Shown: positions 37,151-46,485, counted from the first letter of the stretch. The stretch is DNA of 64,000 nucleotides from Schaalia vaccimaxillae DSM 15804 (GCF_000420425.1 NZ_ATUX01000006.1:1-64000), one strand, 5' to 3'. Notes: a model not told the origin generated them from the sequence alone. Numbers and translations are program-made.

Positions 37151-38200
37151 TTCTTCATCGGTAATGACAGCAACCTTGAGGCCTTGGCGTGTGCGCTGAG
37201 CATGGAAAGCGTCTGCGACCTTTTCTAAGGGGAAGGTGTGAGTGATAAGGGAATCAAGGCGTACTTCACCTTCGGAGATCATTCGAACAGCGTCGGCATA
37301 ATCAGCGACCGTTGCATTCGCGCTGCCGCGCACGGTGAGCTCGCGGTAGTGGATGGCGTTGGGATCTAAGACGACCTGGTCGCGAGGAGAAAAACCCGCG
37401 AAGAAACTGATGGTCGCCCCAACTGCCGCCATTGAAGGAGCTGCGTGGGCCAGTTCGGTTGAACCAACAGCCAAAATGACGAGGTCGGCGCCGCGTCCTG
37501 ATGTGAGTGCCTTGACCTCATCGATGAGGTCTTGCCCCGAAGCGCTCGTCGTGTGGTGTGCTCCCATTTGTACGGCCGGAGCTAAACGAGAGGGGCGTCC
37601 GCAAGCAATGATCTTGCGGGCACCGCCAGATTGTGACAAGGCAATATGCATAAGCCCTATTGGGCCTGTTCCTAAAACAAGCACCGTGGATTGTGGCTCA
37701 ATGTTGAAACTTCGGTGAGCCCTTAAACAGCAGGAAAGAGGTTCGGCCAGGCTCAGAACACGCGGATCAACAGGGGATGAGGTAGCGACGATACTTCCTG
37801 CCGCTACTGCGGGAGCGGGAACGAGGAGATATTCAGCAAGGCCCCCATCAATGGTGGTGCCAAAAAGCAGCATATTTTCGCAGATATTTGAGCGTCCCGA
37901 TTGGCAGGTGTCGCACCTGTAGCACGCGTATTCGGGTGCGAGGCCGACCTGGGTGCCCACAGGTGGACACGTGGATCCCTCGCCAATTGATTCAACGCGG
38001 GCGGCAATCTCGTGGCCCATGATGACGTTCTTTGTGACTCCTTGCGTTTTCGCGCCAGTTACAATTCGCAGATCTGTGCCGCAGATTGTTGTTGATTCAA
38101 TCTTGAGGAGGACTTCTCCGGGTCCTGGGGTTGGCCGCTCTTGGGTCTGCAGAGTCAAGTTATCGATAGCGGCTAGGCGTGCTGCCAGCATGGTGTTCAT
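37139..38200 (-). CDS. zinc-dependent alcohol dehydrogenase family protein
   Basis: A 353-residue medium-chain dehydrogenase. Catalytic zinc ligands are in TTICGTDLR and MGHEIAARV. The structural zinc cysteines are in ACYRCDTCQSGRSNICE, and the NAD site is VLVLGTGPIGLMHIAL. It is related to sorbitol/threonine dehydrogenase types; the substrate is not evident. Its ATG (38200) lies 42 bases from the LexA box of dnaE2 on the other strand. A TAGTCT element six bases upstream suggests a leaderless transcript. Confidence 0.88.
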   Translation of the reverse strand: MNTMLAARLAAIDNLTLQTQERPTPGPGEVLLKIESTTICGTDLRIVTGAKTQGVTKNVIMGHEIAARVESIGEGSTCPPVGTQVGLAPEYACYRCDTCQSGRSNICENMLLFGTTIDGGLAEYLLVPAPAVAAGSIVATSSPVDPRVLSLAEPLSCCLRAHRSFNIEPQSTVLVLGTGPIGLMHIALSQSGGARKIIACGRPSRLAPAVQMGAHHTTSASGQDLIDEVKALTSGRGADLVILAVGSTELAHAAPSMAAVGATISFFAGFSPRDQVVLDPNAIHYRELTVRGSANATVADYADAVRMISEGEVRLDSLITHTFPLEKVADAFHAQRTRQGLKVAVITDEESLR

Positions 38201-38206
38201 GGTCTG

Positions 38207-38212
38207 AGACTA
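38207..38212 (-). promoter_or_regulatory. -10 element TAGTCT of the alcohol dehydrogenase
   Basis: On the minus strand TAGTCT ends six bases before the ATG at 38200, indicating a leaderless transcript. The divergent dnaE2 promoter with its LexA box begins about 30 bases away, so LexA could influence both. Confidence 0.5.
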
Positions 38213-38241
38213 ATTGTTCAACCGGAGGAACAAAAGGCGTA

Positions 38242-38263
38242 TCGAACAGATGTTCGATACACT
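38242..38263 (+). promoter_or_regulatory. LexA (SOS) box and -10 element of dnaE2
   Basis: TCGAAC-AGAT-GTTCGA (38242-38257) is a perfect LexA box. It is immediately followed by the -10 element TACACT (38258-38263), then six bases and GTG 38270. This fixes the dnaE2 start and predicts a leaderless SOS-induced mRNA. The control region appears fully intact although the coding region is broken. Confidence 0.92.
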
Positions 38264-38269
38264 TGTTGG

Positions 38270-41200
38270 GTGCTACCAACACGATCAGTCGAACCCTGTG
38301 AATACGCAGAGCTTCACGCTCATTCGGCTTTTACTTTTCTTGATGGCTGCGATGCCCCCCGCTGATCTTGTTCACACGGCCGCAGACCTGGGGCTACAGG
38401 GATTAGCGTTGCTTGATGTTGATGGAATGTACTCAACGATTCAGGTGACAATGGCTGCCCGCGATAGTGGGCTACCAATTGTTTATGGATCAGAGCTGAC
38501 ACTGGATCACAAACAATTCTCCCCCTTATTTTTTCGACAGATCAAGCGGGGTGGGGGGCTAGTAGCAGGAGCTGAAGATCCGGGTATTCGCTTGCCGATT
38601 CTTGCGACTTCTCCCAGGGGATATACCTCTTTATGTGCCTCCATGAGCGATCACTTCCTTGCTCGCCCTGGTCGGCGCAAATCCGCTCATCTGTTGGAAG
38701 ATCTATCTGAGCATTCTCGCGATTGGATTGTTATGACAGGGACCGCGCGAGGTCCCTTAAAAAGGGCGATTGCCCAGGGAGGAGTGCCAGCAGGAGAGAA
38801 GATGCTTGACCTGTTGATTGGCCTCTTTGGCCGCGAAAGTGTTGTTGTTGAGAATTGTGCTTTGCCCACCGATAGTCGCGTTGAGTCAGATCGTCTTGCT
38901 GACCTTGCTCACCGTCGAGGGCTGCGACTGGTGGCTACGACTGGTGCGCGTTGTGCGACGCCAAACTCCCAGGCTCTTGGCGATGTCCTGTGCGCCACTC
39001 GACTCAATCGGACTTTGGAACGGGCTGAACCACACTTGCCGGCTTTTCGTACTTTCTTACGAAGCGCTTCAGAAATGGTCCAGATCCATCGGCATCATTT
39101 AGACGATGTTGCCAACGCTTGTGATATTGCTCGACAGGCCGCTTTCGATTTGCGTCTGGTCGCACCCCATTTGCCTCGTACTCACGTCCCCAGTGGACAT
39201 ACTCCCGCTTCATGGCTGCGCGAATTGACTTATCGGGGAGCGAGGCGTCGATATGGATCTGCCAGTGACAATCCGCAGGCCTGGCGCACTATCGAACGTG
39301 AACTCGACATTATTGCCGACCTGGATTTTCCCGGGTATTTCCTCATTGTCAATGAGATTATTGACTTCTGTCGTAGCAAGGGGATTCTGGCTCAAGGACG
39401 CGGTTCTGCAGCCAATTCTGCCGTGTGTTTTGTTTGGGATCACTGCCGTGGACGCGGTTCGCCACCAGCTTCTTTTTGAGCGCTTCCTTTCTGCTCAAAG
39501 ATCCGGGCCCCCTGATATCGATATCGATATTGAGGCTGAGCGCCGAGAAGAAGTCATCCAGCATGTTTATGAGACTTATGGGCGTGATCGGGCAGCGCAG
39601 GTTGCCAATGCCATCAGCTATAGGCCACGTTCTGCTGTACGCGATGCAGCGAGAGCTTTGGGTTATCCATCGGGGGTGGCGGCAGCTTGGAGTAAAAGCG
39701 CAGGGCAATATCGGCGTCGTATGGGATGGAGGGATGAGGTCGTAGATTCTCAGGAAGATAGCGAAAACGACACAACGGCGCATCACCAAAACGATGAGGA
39801 AATCCCCGTCCTCGTTGAAAAAGTAGCTTCTGCTTTAAACAGGCTCCCACGTCATATGGGAATCCATTCCGGTGGCATGGTCCTGACAGATGAACCTGTT
39901 AGCCAGATCTGCCCGGTGATGTGGGCAGCGATGGACAATCGCTCTGTCTTGCAGTGGGACAAGGAAGATTGTGCGGATGCCGGCCTGGTCAAATTCGACC
40001 TACTGGGATTGGGAATGCTGACGGCACTCAGGCTCTGTTTTGAGGCCCTTGCTGATGAGGGGAAACGAGGCCGTGGTGGACAGATCCTGGGTTTGCATTG
40101 TGTTCCCGAGGACGACCCTCGCACTTATGACCTGCTATGTGCTGGCGACACGGTCGGAGTATTTCAAGTTGAGTCTCGGGCGCAGATGAATACTTTGCCG
40201 CTCCTGGCTCCTAGATGTTTTTACGACATTGTCATCGAAGTAGCGTTGATCCGCCCTGGGCCTATACAAGGCCATGCGGTGAATCCATATCTGCGCAGGC
40301 GCCAGGGCCGTGAAGCGATCACCTATCCGCACCCTTTGCTTCGACCGGCCTTAGAGAAAACTTTAGGAGTGCCTATTTTCCAGGAGCAACTGATGCGTAT
40401 CTCCATTGATGCTGCTGGTTTTAGCGCTACCCAAGCAGATCAACTGCGCAGAGCCATGGGAGCTAAGCGCAGTGCGGAACGTATGGAAGCGCTCAAGCCC
40501 GCACTGATGAACGGGATGGCTGAGCGAGGAATTGATGAGGATACGCGCAATAAGATCTACAACCAGTTGAAGGGGTTTGCAGACTTCGGATTCCCCGAAT
40601 CACACGCATTTTCATTTGCCCACATTGTTTACGCTTCAGCTTGGCTTAAAGTCCATGCGTCCAAGCAATTCTATGCGGCTCTCTTAGCAGCCCAGCCCAT
40701 GGGGTTCTACCCTGCGGCCTCGTTGGTTCAAGATGCACGAAGACACGGCGTGCGCGTGGGTGGCCCCGATGTTCAGCTATCCCGTCAGCGTGCTCATGCC
40801 CACCGCGCAGACAGTAATAACCCGCCAGCTCCTGCTCCGATTGCTCCCGTCACCCTGGACTGCGACGAGAACACCATTGTGCGAATTGGTCTTGATCAGA
40901 TCAAAGGATTGGGTACTGCAGCGGATCGTATTGTCGCTTGTCGTGATACGGGTGGAACGTTTGCTGGAATGGCTGACTTGGCTTCCAGAGCATCCTTAAG
41001 TTCTCGAGAATTACAGCTCCTTGCGCGCGCCGGAGCCCTTGACAGATTGGGAGTTTCTCGAAGAGAAGGAATATGGGCTTCTGGGGCCTTGGGACAAGAG
41101 CAATGGCACCAGCCCTTTTGCTGGGAACCGAAGTTGGTGTTCGCCCTCCTTCGCTTTGTGCAATGTCACCGGTTGAAGAACTGCAATCTGACTATGAGTC

Positions 41201-41576
41201 TGCGTCTTTAACAGTCAAAGATCATCCTTTGAAGGTGTTACGACCGTGGTTACAAGCCCGCGGAATTATTGCGAATCACGATGTCACACAAAACTTGGAT
41301 AAACGAGTCATCAAAGTGTGCGGGATTGTCACTCATAGACAGCGTCCCAACACGGGGTATGGAGTGATTTTCTTGTCTCTGGAAGATGAAACAGGGCTAT
41401 TAAACGTGTCTTGTTCGAAGAATATGTGGACCCATTTTCGCCGCATGGCACTACAAGCACATGCTCTCGAAATTAGGGGCAGAGTCGAGTACGCCGACGG
41501 AGCGATCAATATTAAGGCTCACGCGATGGAAGAAATCAGGCTGGCGCTAACCCTGCGATCACGAGACTTGCGCTAA
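38270..41576 (+). pseudogene. dnaE2: dnaE2 (error-prone DNA polymerase), three frameshifts
   Basis: A C-family polymerase spread over successive frames. Frame 1 from GTG 38270 gives the PHP-domain start YAELHAHSAFTFLDG and stops at the run of six Cs (38355-38360); five Cs would restore DAPADLVHTAADLG. Frame 2 runs to about 39426-39438 (ILAQGRGSAANSAVCF). Frame 3 continues GITAVDAVRHQLLFERF with the catalytic PPDIDIDIE motif, to about 41101-41125. A fourth segment carries the OB-fold (VCGIVTHRQRPNTGYGVIFL, LEDETGLLNVSC) to 41576. The total, ~1,100 codons, fits DnaE2. Either the gene is decayed or all three indels are sequencing errors. Confidence 0.9.
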
Positions 41577-41582
41577 TCCGAT

Positions 41583-42245
41583 TCAGCGCGAATGCGGCAA
41601 CAATAGTTCGCGTAGATCTGCCAAAGTTTCGGCGTGGGCATCCGCGCCGGATAAGCCACCTTCTCCCGGGTATCCCCAGCCCACTGCAATAACCGGCAAT
41701 CCGGCTTCGTGGGCGCCCTCGATATCCCAAATGGAATCTCCGATGAGTACGGGAGCGGATACGTCGTGTCCCATGGCTTCCATGCATTCCAAAGCGTCTG
41801 CAATAACCGTGGCTTTCGTGCATTCTCGCGAAGAGTTCGCGCCGGCAACAACGTCGAGGAGAGAATCAAAACCCAGGACACGCATCTGCTCTTCAGCCAT
41901 GTAATCATCCTTCGAAGACGCTGTCGCCATCGGATAGCCGCCTTGCCGGAGCTCGACCAGCAGCTCTTTGATGCCAGCGAAGGGTTGCGGTTCCAAATAG
42001 TGCTGATCATAGATCTCTTTGTAACGCTGAAGAAGATGTGCGGCCTTGTCACCGAAGTATCCGAGCGAATCAATAGACCACCACAGAGGCGGACCAACAT
42101 ACTTTTGGAGTTCTTCGTAGCTCGGGATTGGATAACCGCACTCGCCAAGAGCTGTTTCGAATGCGCCGATCACTACGGGAGCAGAATCAACCAAAGTGCC
42201 GTCAATATCGAAGAGAAGACAAGACCAGGGACCTAAGTGGGGCAC
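41583..42245 (-). CDS. HAD-superfamily phosphatase, phosphoglycolate phosphatase-like
   Basis: A 220-residue HAD hydrolase with the nucleophile motif LLFDIDGTLVDSA, a helical cap (residues ~20-85), the Thr/Ser motif ATASSKDD, and the acidic motif VLIGDSIWDIEGAHEAG. It may act on phosphoglycolate or nucleotides; the exact substrate is not visible. GTG start with AAAGG upstream. Its stop is seven bases from the convergent dnaE2 end. Confidence 0.88.
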   Translation of the reverse strand: MPHLGPWSCLLFDIDGTLVDSAPVVIGAFETALGECGYPIPSYEELQKYVGPPLWWSIDSLGYFGDKAAHLLQRYKEIYDQHYLEPQPFAGIKELLVELRQGGYPMATASSKDDYMAEEQMRVLGFDSLLDVVAGANSSRECTKATVIADALECMEAMGHDVSAPVLIGDSIWDIEGAHEAGLPVIAVGWGYPGEGGLSGADAHAETLADLRELLLPHSR

Positions 42246-42342
42246 GACGCGACCTTTCTTCTACGCTCATTCACGGCAACTATGCCATATGATCCGACCT
42301 GTATACGTGCGACGCGGAAGCGGACTGTGAACGGAGAGGCAA

Positions 42343-42822
42343 GTGGTGGATGGGCCGGGGATGAACCCGATCAACGAGGCGGGTAATCGACGCTCAGCTG
42401 CTTGGCGGGTTTTCTTCGAGGCTTCGGGCAGACTTCAGGGGATTCTTGAAACGCGTCTCAAGCGAACCTATGGCGTATCGATGCCCGACTACAACATTCT
42501 TCTAGCGCTGTGGGAAGCCAAAGATCATCGCCTACGTATGGGGGAGTTGGCTGAAAGGGTCGTCTACTCGCCCTCGCGAGTGACCTACCTTGTATCGAAC
42601 CTGACAAAAGACGGATGGGTCGTTCGCATTCCTTCCCAAGACGATCGACGCGGCTACGATGCGTGTTTAACCACACAGGGAATTGAAACTGTGTTGGCTG
42701 CCACAGATCTGCATCAGCAGACCGTGCGTGAATATCTTCTTGATGGCATGACAGACGCCGAGATCAACCAGATCGTCAAGGTCTTCTCGACCTTGGACTC
42801 CAAGCTCAAATCTTCGCTGTGA
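42343..42822 (+). CDS. MarR-family transcriptional regulator
   Basis: A 159-residue winged-helix regulator. The recognition region is LRMGELAERVVYSPSRVTYLVSNL and the wing is GWVVRIPSQDDRRGYDACLT, with helical ends for dimerisation. MarR proteins respond to small ligands or oxidants. The target is unknown; no drug-efflux gene is adjacent. GTG start five bases after GGAGAGG (42332-42338). Confidence 0.9.
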   Translation: MVDGPGMNPINEAGNRRSAAWRVFFEASGRLQGILETRLKRTYGVSMPDYNILLALWEAKDHRLRMGELAERVVYSPSRVTYLVSNLTKDGWVVRIPSQDDRRGYDACLTTQGIETVLAATDLHQQTVREYLLDGMTDAEINQIVKVFSTLDSKLKSSL

Positions 42823-42995
42823 CGCAAAAATTTGCTTCTATGCGCTCCAAAACAGCAAAAAATCAACGTCGGTTCACTAATGTTGATGTTGTCATTCACA
42901 TCCTGACTCATCTCGATTGGCCTTTAGGCTCGCAAGCGTGTTAGTGTTCTTCTCGCTTCACGGCGAACGTTTCAAACGCAAGTCGTGTGTCACCT

Positions 42996-43081
42996 GCGCG
43001 GGTGGCGGAATAGGCAGACGCGCTAGCTTGAGGTGCTAGTCCTCGTATTAGAGGGTGGGGGTTCAAGTCCCCCTCCGCGCA
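42996..43081 (+). tRNA. tRNA-Leu (anticodon GAG)
   Basis: An 86-nt type II tRNA. The acceptor stem pairs GCGCGGG (42996-43002) with TCCGCGC (43074-43080), with discriminator A. The anticodon loop TTGAGGT gives GAG, reading CUC/CUU leucine codons. It has a long variable arm and a TTCAAGT T-loop. CCA is not encoded. TrmL in this window modifies leucine tRNAs of other anticodons in E. coli. Confidence 0.97.
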
Positions 43082-43086
43082 CGACT

Positions 43087-43120
43087 GAAATCCCCAGAGC
43101 ATTTGCTCCGGGGATTTCTT
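43087..43120 (+). terminator. terminator after tRNA-Leu
   Basis: GAAATCCCC (43087-43095) pairs with GGGGATTTC (43110-43118), with GAGC/GCTC extending the stem inward. TT follows. It lies six bases past the tRNA and before the DsbA-like gene. Confidence 0.8.
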
Positions 43121-43161
43121 ATATCCTCAACCCGGATGCGATCTACTGGAAGAGAGTCACC

Positions 43162-43848
43162 GTGCACATCGACGTTTGGGCGGATGTCGCCTGCCCGTGG
43201 AGCTACCTAGGTATTCGCCACCTGCGCACCGCCTTATCGGAATTCGAGCATCGTGACGAAGTGGAAGTTGTGATCCACGCCTACTTTCTGGATCCGCAGC
43301 TTGAGGGTCCCTTGGATATCAGCCGATCGGAATACCTTGAGTCGTTTGGATCAGTGAGTGCTGAGCAGATTGAGGAATCAAATGAGAGGCTCCGCAAGCT
43401 AGGGCGAGCCGAAGGCGTCGTCTTTGCTTTTGACAATGTGATTGTCGCCCCGACCTCCAACGCGCACCGGGCTATCGCTTTGGCCCATGAACTCGATATT
43501 GAGCGCGATACAGTCACCGGCCCAGATACGACAGCGCTCAAGCTTTTTGAAGCTTTAAGTCGGTCCTACCTAGAAATGGGCTTAAATCTAGCCGACCCTG
43601 ACGTAGTGATCGGCTGCGCTCAGGATATTGGCATGGAGGCTGACAACATCGTTCGCGCGATGGCTGAAGAACACTACGCCGCCAAAGTGTTCTCTGATTT
43701 CCAAATCGGCGTGCAGATGGGAATAGATCTGGTACCGACGTATCTATTTGATCGGGCATTGGTTGTCCAGGACCATCAACCAGTCACAGCGATGCGTAAC
43801 ATTCTGTCCAGTGCATGGGACCACAAGCAACAGGAGCAACAGTCATGA
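43162..43848 (+). CDS. DsbA/FrnE-family protein with a single active-site cysteine
   Basis: A 228-residue thioredoxin-fold protein of the FrnE (2-hydroxychromene isomerase-like) group, with a helical insertion domain and a late cis-Pro region DLVPTYLFDRALVV. The active-site motif reads ACPWSYLG, where FrnE members usually have CPWC, so the second cysteine is Ser. No signal peptide is visible; it should be cytoplasmic. I chose GTG 43162 (preceded by AGAGAG), because a longer frame would read through the tRNA gene. It overlaps the next ATG. Confidence 0.85.
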   Translation: MHIDVWADVACPWSYLGIRHLRTALSEFEHRDEVEVVIHAYFLDPQLEGPLDISRSEYLESFGSVSAEQIEESNERLRKLGRAEGVVFAFDNVIVAPTSNAHRAIALAHELDIERDTVTGPDTTALKLFEALSRSYLEMGLNLADPDVVIGCAQDIGMEADNIVRAMAEEHYAAKVFSDFQIGVQMGIDLVPTYLFDRALVVQDHQPVTAMRNILSSAWDHKQQEQQS

Positions 43849-44885
43849 ATCTGCGTACGCCAGTTAGTGTTGATGGCCAGTCGATCCGCCTTGTACCTAT
43901 GGGCCCCCAACACGCCCGCCCAATGACCGATGCGCTTCAGGATCCACGGATTAGTCAAACAACGACCATTCCTTTCCCGTACACGCTTGAGATGGCGGAA
44001 GAAAACATCGCGGGATCGGCACAGCGGTGGAATGTAGGCGGTGGCGACTGGGCGATCGAAGCGGCCGACAACGGGGAGTTTCTTGGTCGGCTCGAACTCA
44101 TAGCCTCGACCCGAACACCCGATCAATACGAGCTCGCTTTCTTTTGCCGCTCCGACCGCTGGAACCAGGGCATTATGTCGCAGGCCGTCAGGGTGGCAGT
44201 CAACCTTGCCTTAGACGAGTGGGGCGCTACCCGTGTGGAATGGTTCGCCCACATCGATAACTGGGCGTCCTGGAAGCCTGTGTGGAAGTGTGGTTTTAAG
44301 CGCGAGGGCGTGCGCCGTTCCTCCGGTGGTGACCTATGGCAGGCGGCGATCCTCCCTTCCGATCCACGCCAGCCTGCATCCCCCTGGGATGGGCCCGGTA
44401 GCGGACGTGGCCCAGCACTTGACCCGTCAAGACCCCAGGCATTGGTTGAGCAATTCCACCGAACCTATTCGATGCCTATACGCCTGGGATCGGGCGCCGC
44501 CCCGACCATCGACTATGAGCGCCTCCATATGCGGATGTCGCTCATTACCGAAGAATTTGCTGAGTTGCTGGGCGCGGTCTATGGTCCCCAGGCAAGGCGA
44601 ATTATTGAAGAGGCTGTCACGGCGGCGGTTGCCTCTGATGAACATGAACGTGACCTGGTTGAAACTGCGGATGCATTAGCTGACCTGGTCTATGTGATTT
44701 ACGGCATGGGGATTGAGTCAGGTATCGATCTTGACAAAGTTCTTGCAGAGGTCCAAGCCTCCAATCTTTCCAAGCTCATGCCCGATGGAACGGTCAAGCT
44801 GCGCGAAGATGGAAAGGTTTTGAAGGGCCCAGATTTCTTTGCGCCCAATGTTCGCCGCGCGCTCGGCCTGGGCGAAGAACAGTAA
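43845..44885 (+). CDS. GNAT acetyltransferase fused to a MazG-like NTP pyrophosphohydrolase
   Basis: A 346-residue two-domain protein. Residues ~1-170 are a RimJ/RimL-type GNAT domain (ELAFFCRSDRWNQGIMSQAV, then NWASWKPVWKCGFKREGVRR). After a Pro/Gly-rich linker, residues ~200-330 are an all-alpha NTP pyrophosphohydrolase-like domain with EEFAEL (EExxE) and ETADALADLVYVIYG (ExxD) metal-binding motifs. ATG 43845 overlaps the stop of the DsbA-like gene, so the two are co-translated. The pairing suggests modification plus nucleotide clean-up, but no substrate can be deduced. Confidence 0.83.
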   Translation: MNLRTPVSVDGQSIRLVPMGPQHARPMTDALQDPRISQTTTIPFPYTLEMAEENIAGSAQRWNVGGGDWAIEAADNGEFLGRLELIASTRTPDQYELAFFCRSDRWNQGIMSQAVRVAVNLALDEWGATRVEWFAHIDNWASWKPVWKCGFKREGVRRSSGGDLWQAAILPSDPRQPASPWDGPGSGRGPALDPSRPQALVEQFHRTYSMPIRLGSGAAPTIDYERLHMRMSLITEEFAELLGAVYGPQARRIIEEAVTAAVASDEHERDLVETADALADLVYVIYGMGIESGIDLDKVLAEVQASNLSKLMPDGTVKLREDGKVLKGPDFFAPNVRRALGLGEEQ

Positions 44886-44967
44886 ACCCGTGATCTTTGT
44901 CGCGCGCATCTGAGCGCGTCACATGGGAAGATACTTGTGATCTGTGAATCCTAAGGAGGACCAAAAC

Positions 44968-46065
44968 ATGGCGCGTGTCGTCGTAATCGGTGGCGGATAC
45001 GGCGGTGTCACCGTCGCCAAGGGACTTGACCCGATGGCTGAGGTCATTCTGATTGAGCAAAAAGACCAATTTGTTCACCATGCTGCAGCCCTGCGCGCTG
45101 CGGTGGATGAAGTCTGGGAACACTCAATCTTCATGCCGTACACAAATCTTTTGAAGAACGGAACCTTCATTCAAGGCACCGTCTCCAAGGTTGAGGGCAC
45201 GACGGTCCACGTCTTTGGACGCGAACCTATCGAGGCTGACTACGTGGTCATGGCGACTGGCTCGACCTACCCCTTCCCTGCGAAGTATTCCTCATCCAAG
45301 ACTCAGGTAGCCAAAGCTCGCCTCGAACAGCTCCACGAAAACCTAGCGGGCGCCCGCTCAGTCATGATTGTTGGTGGCGGCACGGTCGGCATTGAACTGA
45401 CGGGCGAATTGGCGAACGCCTACCCGGAACTCGAAATCACGATCGTCGAAAAAGACGAGCAGATCCTTTCGACTCCGGGCTACACCGATGAGCTGCGCAA
45501 GGAAATTTCACAGCAGCTCGCCGAGCTTGGTGTACGGGTCATTACCGGTTCAGAACTGGCGTACTTGCCGCCTCATAACGTCGGCGAGCTCGGGCACTTC
45601 CAGGTTGCAACAAAGCACGGTGATGAGATTGAGGGCGACATCTGGTTCCAGTGCCACGGTTCTCGTGCGAACTCCGGCTACTTGGTGGGAACTGAATACG
45701 AAGAACTTTTGCTTCCTTCAGGTGCCCTTCAAGTGGAGGCGAATCTGCAGGTCAAGGGGCATACCAACGTTTATGCTGTCGGAGATTTAACGGATGTGCG
45801 TGAGTCTAAGCGTGCCGATGCTGCGCGCCAGCAAGCTCGTGTCGTCATCGCTAATATTTCCAATCAACTCGAGGGCGAAGAACCTGACGCCGTCTATCAG
45901 TCGACCAAGGAATGGGTGATCCTTCCTCTCGGTCCTTCGATGGGTGCATCTCAGTTGCTCGATGCCGACGGCCAGACCAGAATCTTGGGTGCAGAGCAGA
46001 CGGCCGAGATCAAGGGAACTGATTTGATGGTTTCTGTTATCCGGTCGCAACTCAATCTTCCGTGA
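44968..46065 (+). CDS. FAD-dependent NAD(P)H oxidoreductase, FSP1/NDH-2-like
   Basis: A 365-residue pyridine-nucleotide disulfide oxidoreductase fold without the redox disulfide. The FAD site is RVVVIGGGYGGVTVAKGL, the NAD(P)H site IVGGGTVGIELTGELA, and the second FAD motif NVYAVGDLTD. It resembles FSP1/AIF-type quinone reductases. I chose ATG 44968 because AAGGAGGA lies just upstream; the in-frame start at 44944 would leave that site inside the protein. Confidence 0.85.
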   Translation: MARVVVIGGGYGGVTVAKGLDPMAEVILIEQKDQFVHHAAALRAAVDEVWEHSIFMPYTNLLKNGTFIQGTVSKVEGTTVHVFGREPIEADYVVMATGSTYPFPAKYSSSKTQVAKARLEQLHENLAGARSVMIVGGGTVGIELTGELANAYPELEITIVEKDEQILSTPGYTDELRKEISQQLAELGVRVITGSELAYLPPHNVGELGHFQVATKHGDEIEGDIWFQCHGSRANSGYLVGTEYEELLLPSGALQVEANLQVKGHTNVYAVGDLTDVRESKRADAARQQARVVIANISNQLEGEEPDAVYQSTKEWVILPLGPSMGASQLLDADGQTRILGAEQTAEIKGTDLMVSVIRSQLNLP

Positions 46066-46083
46066 GTCAGGCCACGCCGAAGC

Positions 46084-46095
46084 TAGGATCGTTAT
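46084..46095 (+). promoter_or_regulatory. -10 element TAGGAT before the acidic protein gene
   Basis: TAGGAT (46084-46089) ends six bases before ATG 46096. This implies a separate leaderless transcript although the upstream oxidoreductase ends only 30 bases away. Confidence 0.55.
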
Positions 46096-46392
46096 ATGAC
46101 TTCCCAGACGCGGCACGCTTTAACTCGCCTGATCGATGCCTTCGAGACGCACTTTGCCTTGGCTCAACTCGGTGAAGACTCTGACGCCGACGCGTTAGAA
46201 GCCGCTGAGGAACAGCTACGCAATGCGTTCTTCACCTACGATGACGAACTCTTCACTCGCTTCGGCGTTGAATTGCCTTTCGACCTTCTCGATGAAGAAG
46301 ATGACGAGGATTTCGACGAGGACGAAGAAGAGGACTTCGACGATGTAGACGAGGACGATGAAGACGATGACTTCATCGACGTGGATGACTAA
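46096..46392 (+). CDS. small protein with polyacidic tail
   Basis: A 98-residue protein. Residues 1-70 are predicted helical (HALTRLIDAFETHFALAQLG, AAEEQLRNAFFTYDDELFTR). The last ~33 residues are almost only Asp and Glu with Phe/Val, giving a very acidic protein. I do not recognise a family. Acidic tails of this kind can mimic nucleic acid or bind basic proteins, which is speculative. It has its own likely promoter and a strong terminator. Confidence 0.72.
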   Translation: MTSQTRHALTRLIDAFETHFALAQLGEDSDADALEAAEEQLRNAFFTYDDELFTRFGVELPFDLLDEEDDEDFDEDEEEDFDDVDEDDEDDDFIDVDD

Positions 46393-46435
46393 TAAGGCGA
46401 ACGCAGTCTAGGCGAGCCAAAGTACCCCCGCTTAC

Positions 46436-46485
46436 AAGACCTTTGACGAGGGCCAAGCGAAAATCTCGCCCTCGTCAAAGGTCTT
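46436..46485. terminator. bidirectional terminator with 18-bp stem
   Basis: A perfect inverted repeat with arms 46436-46453 and 46468-46485 around a 14-base loop. It ends inside the stop codon of the convergent aldo/keto reductase-like gene and serves both converging units. Confidence 0.85.

Noticed and set aside
38214-38269. Start of dnaE2 at TTG 38214
   Set aside because: This would place the LexA box and the -10 element inside the coding region, and its frame does not contain the PHP motif LHAHSAFTFLDG.
38355-41125. Programmed ribosomal frameshifting as the explanation for dnaE2
   Set aside because: Three separate shifts would be needed, one of a different sign, and only the first lies in a homopolymer. 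No downstream pseudoknot or known slippery heptamer was seen at the other sites.
43033-43161. Upstream extension of the DsbA-like frame
   Set aside because: It would be translated from inside the tRNA-Leu gene and its terminator. The GTG at 43162 gives the family N-terminus.
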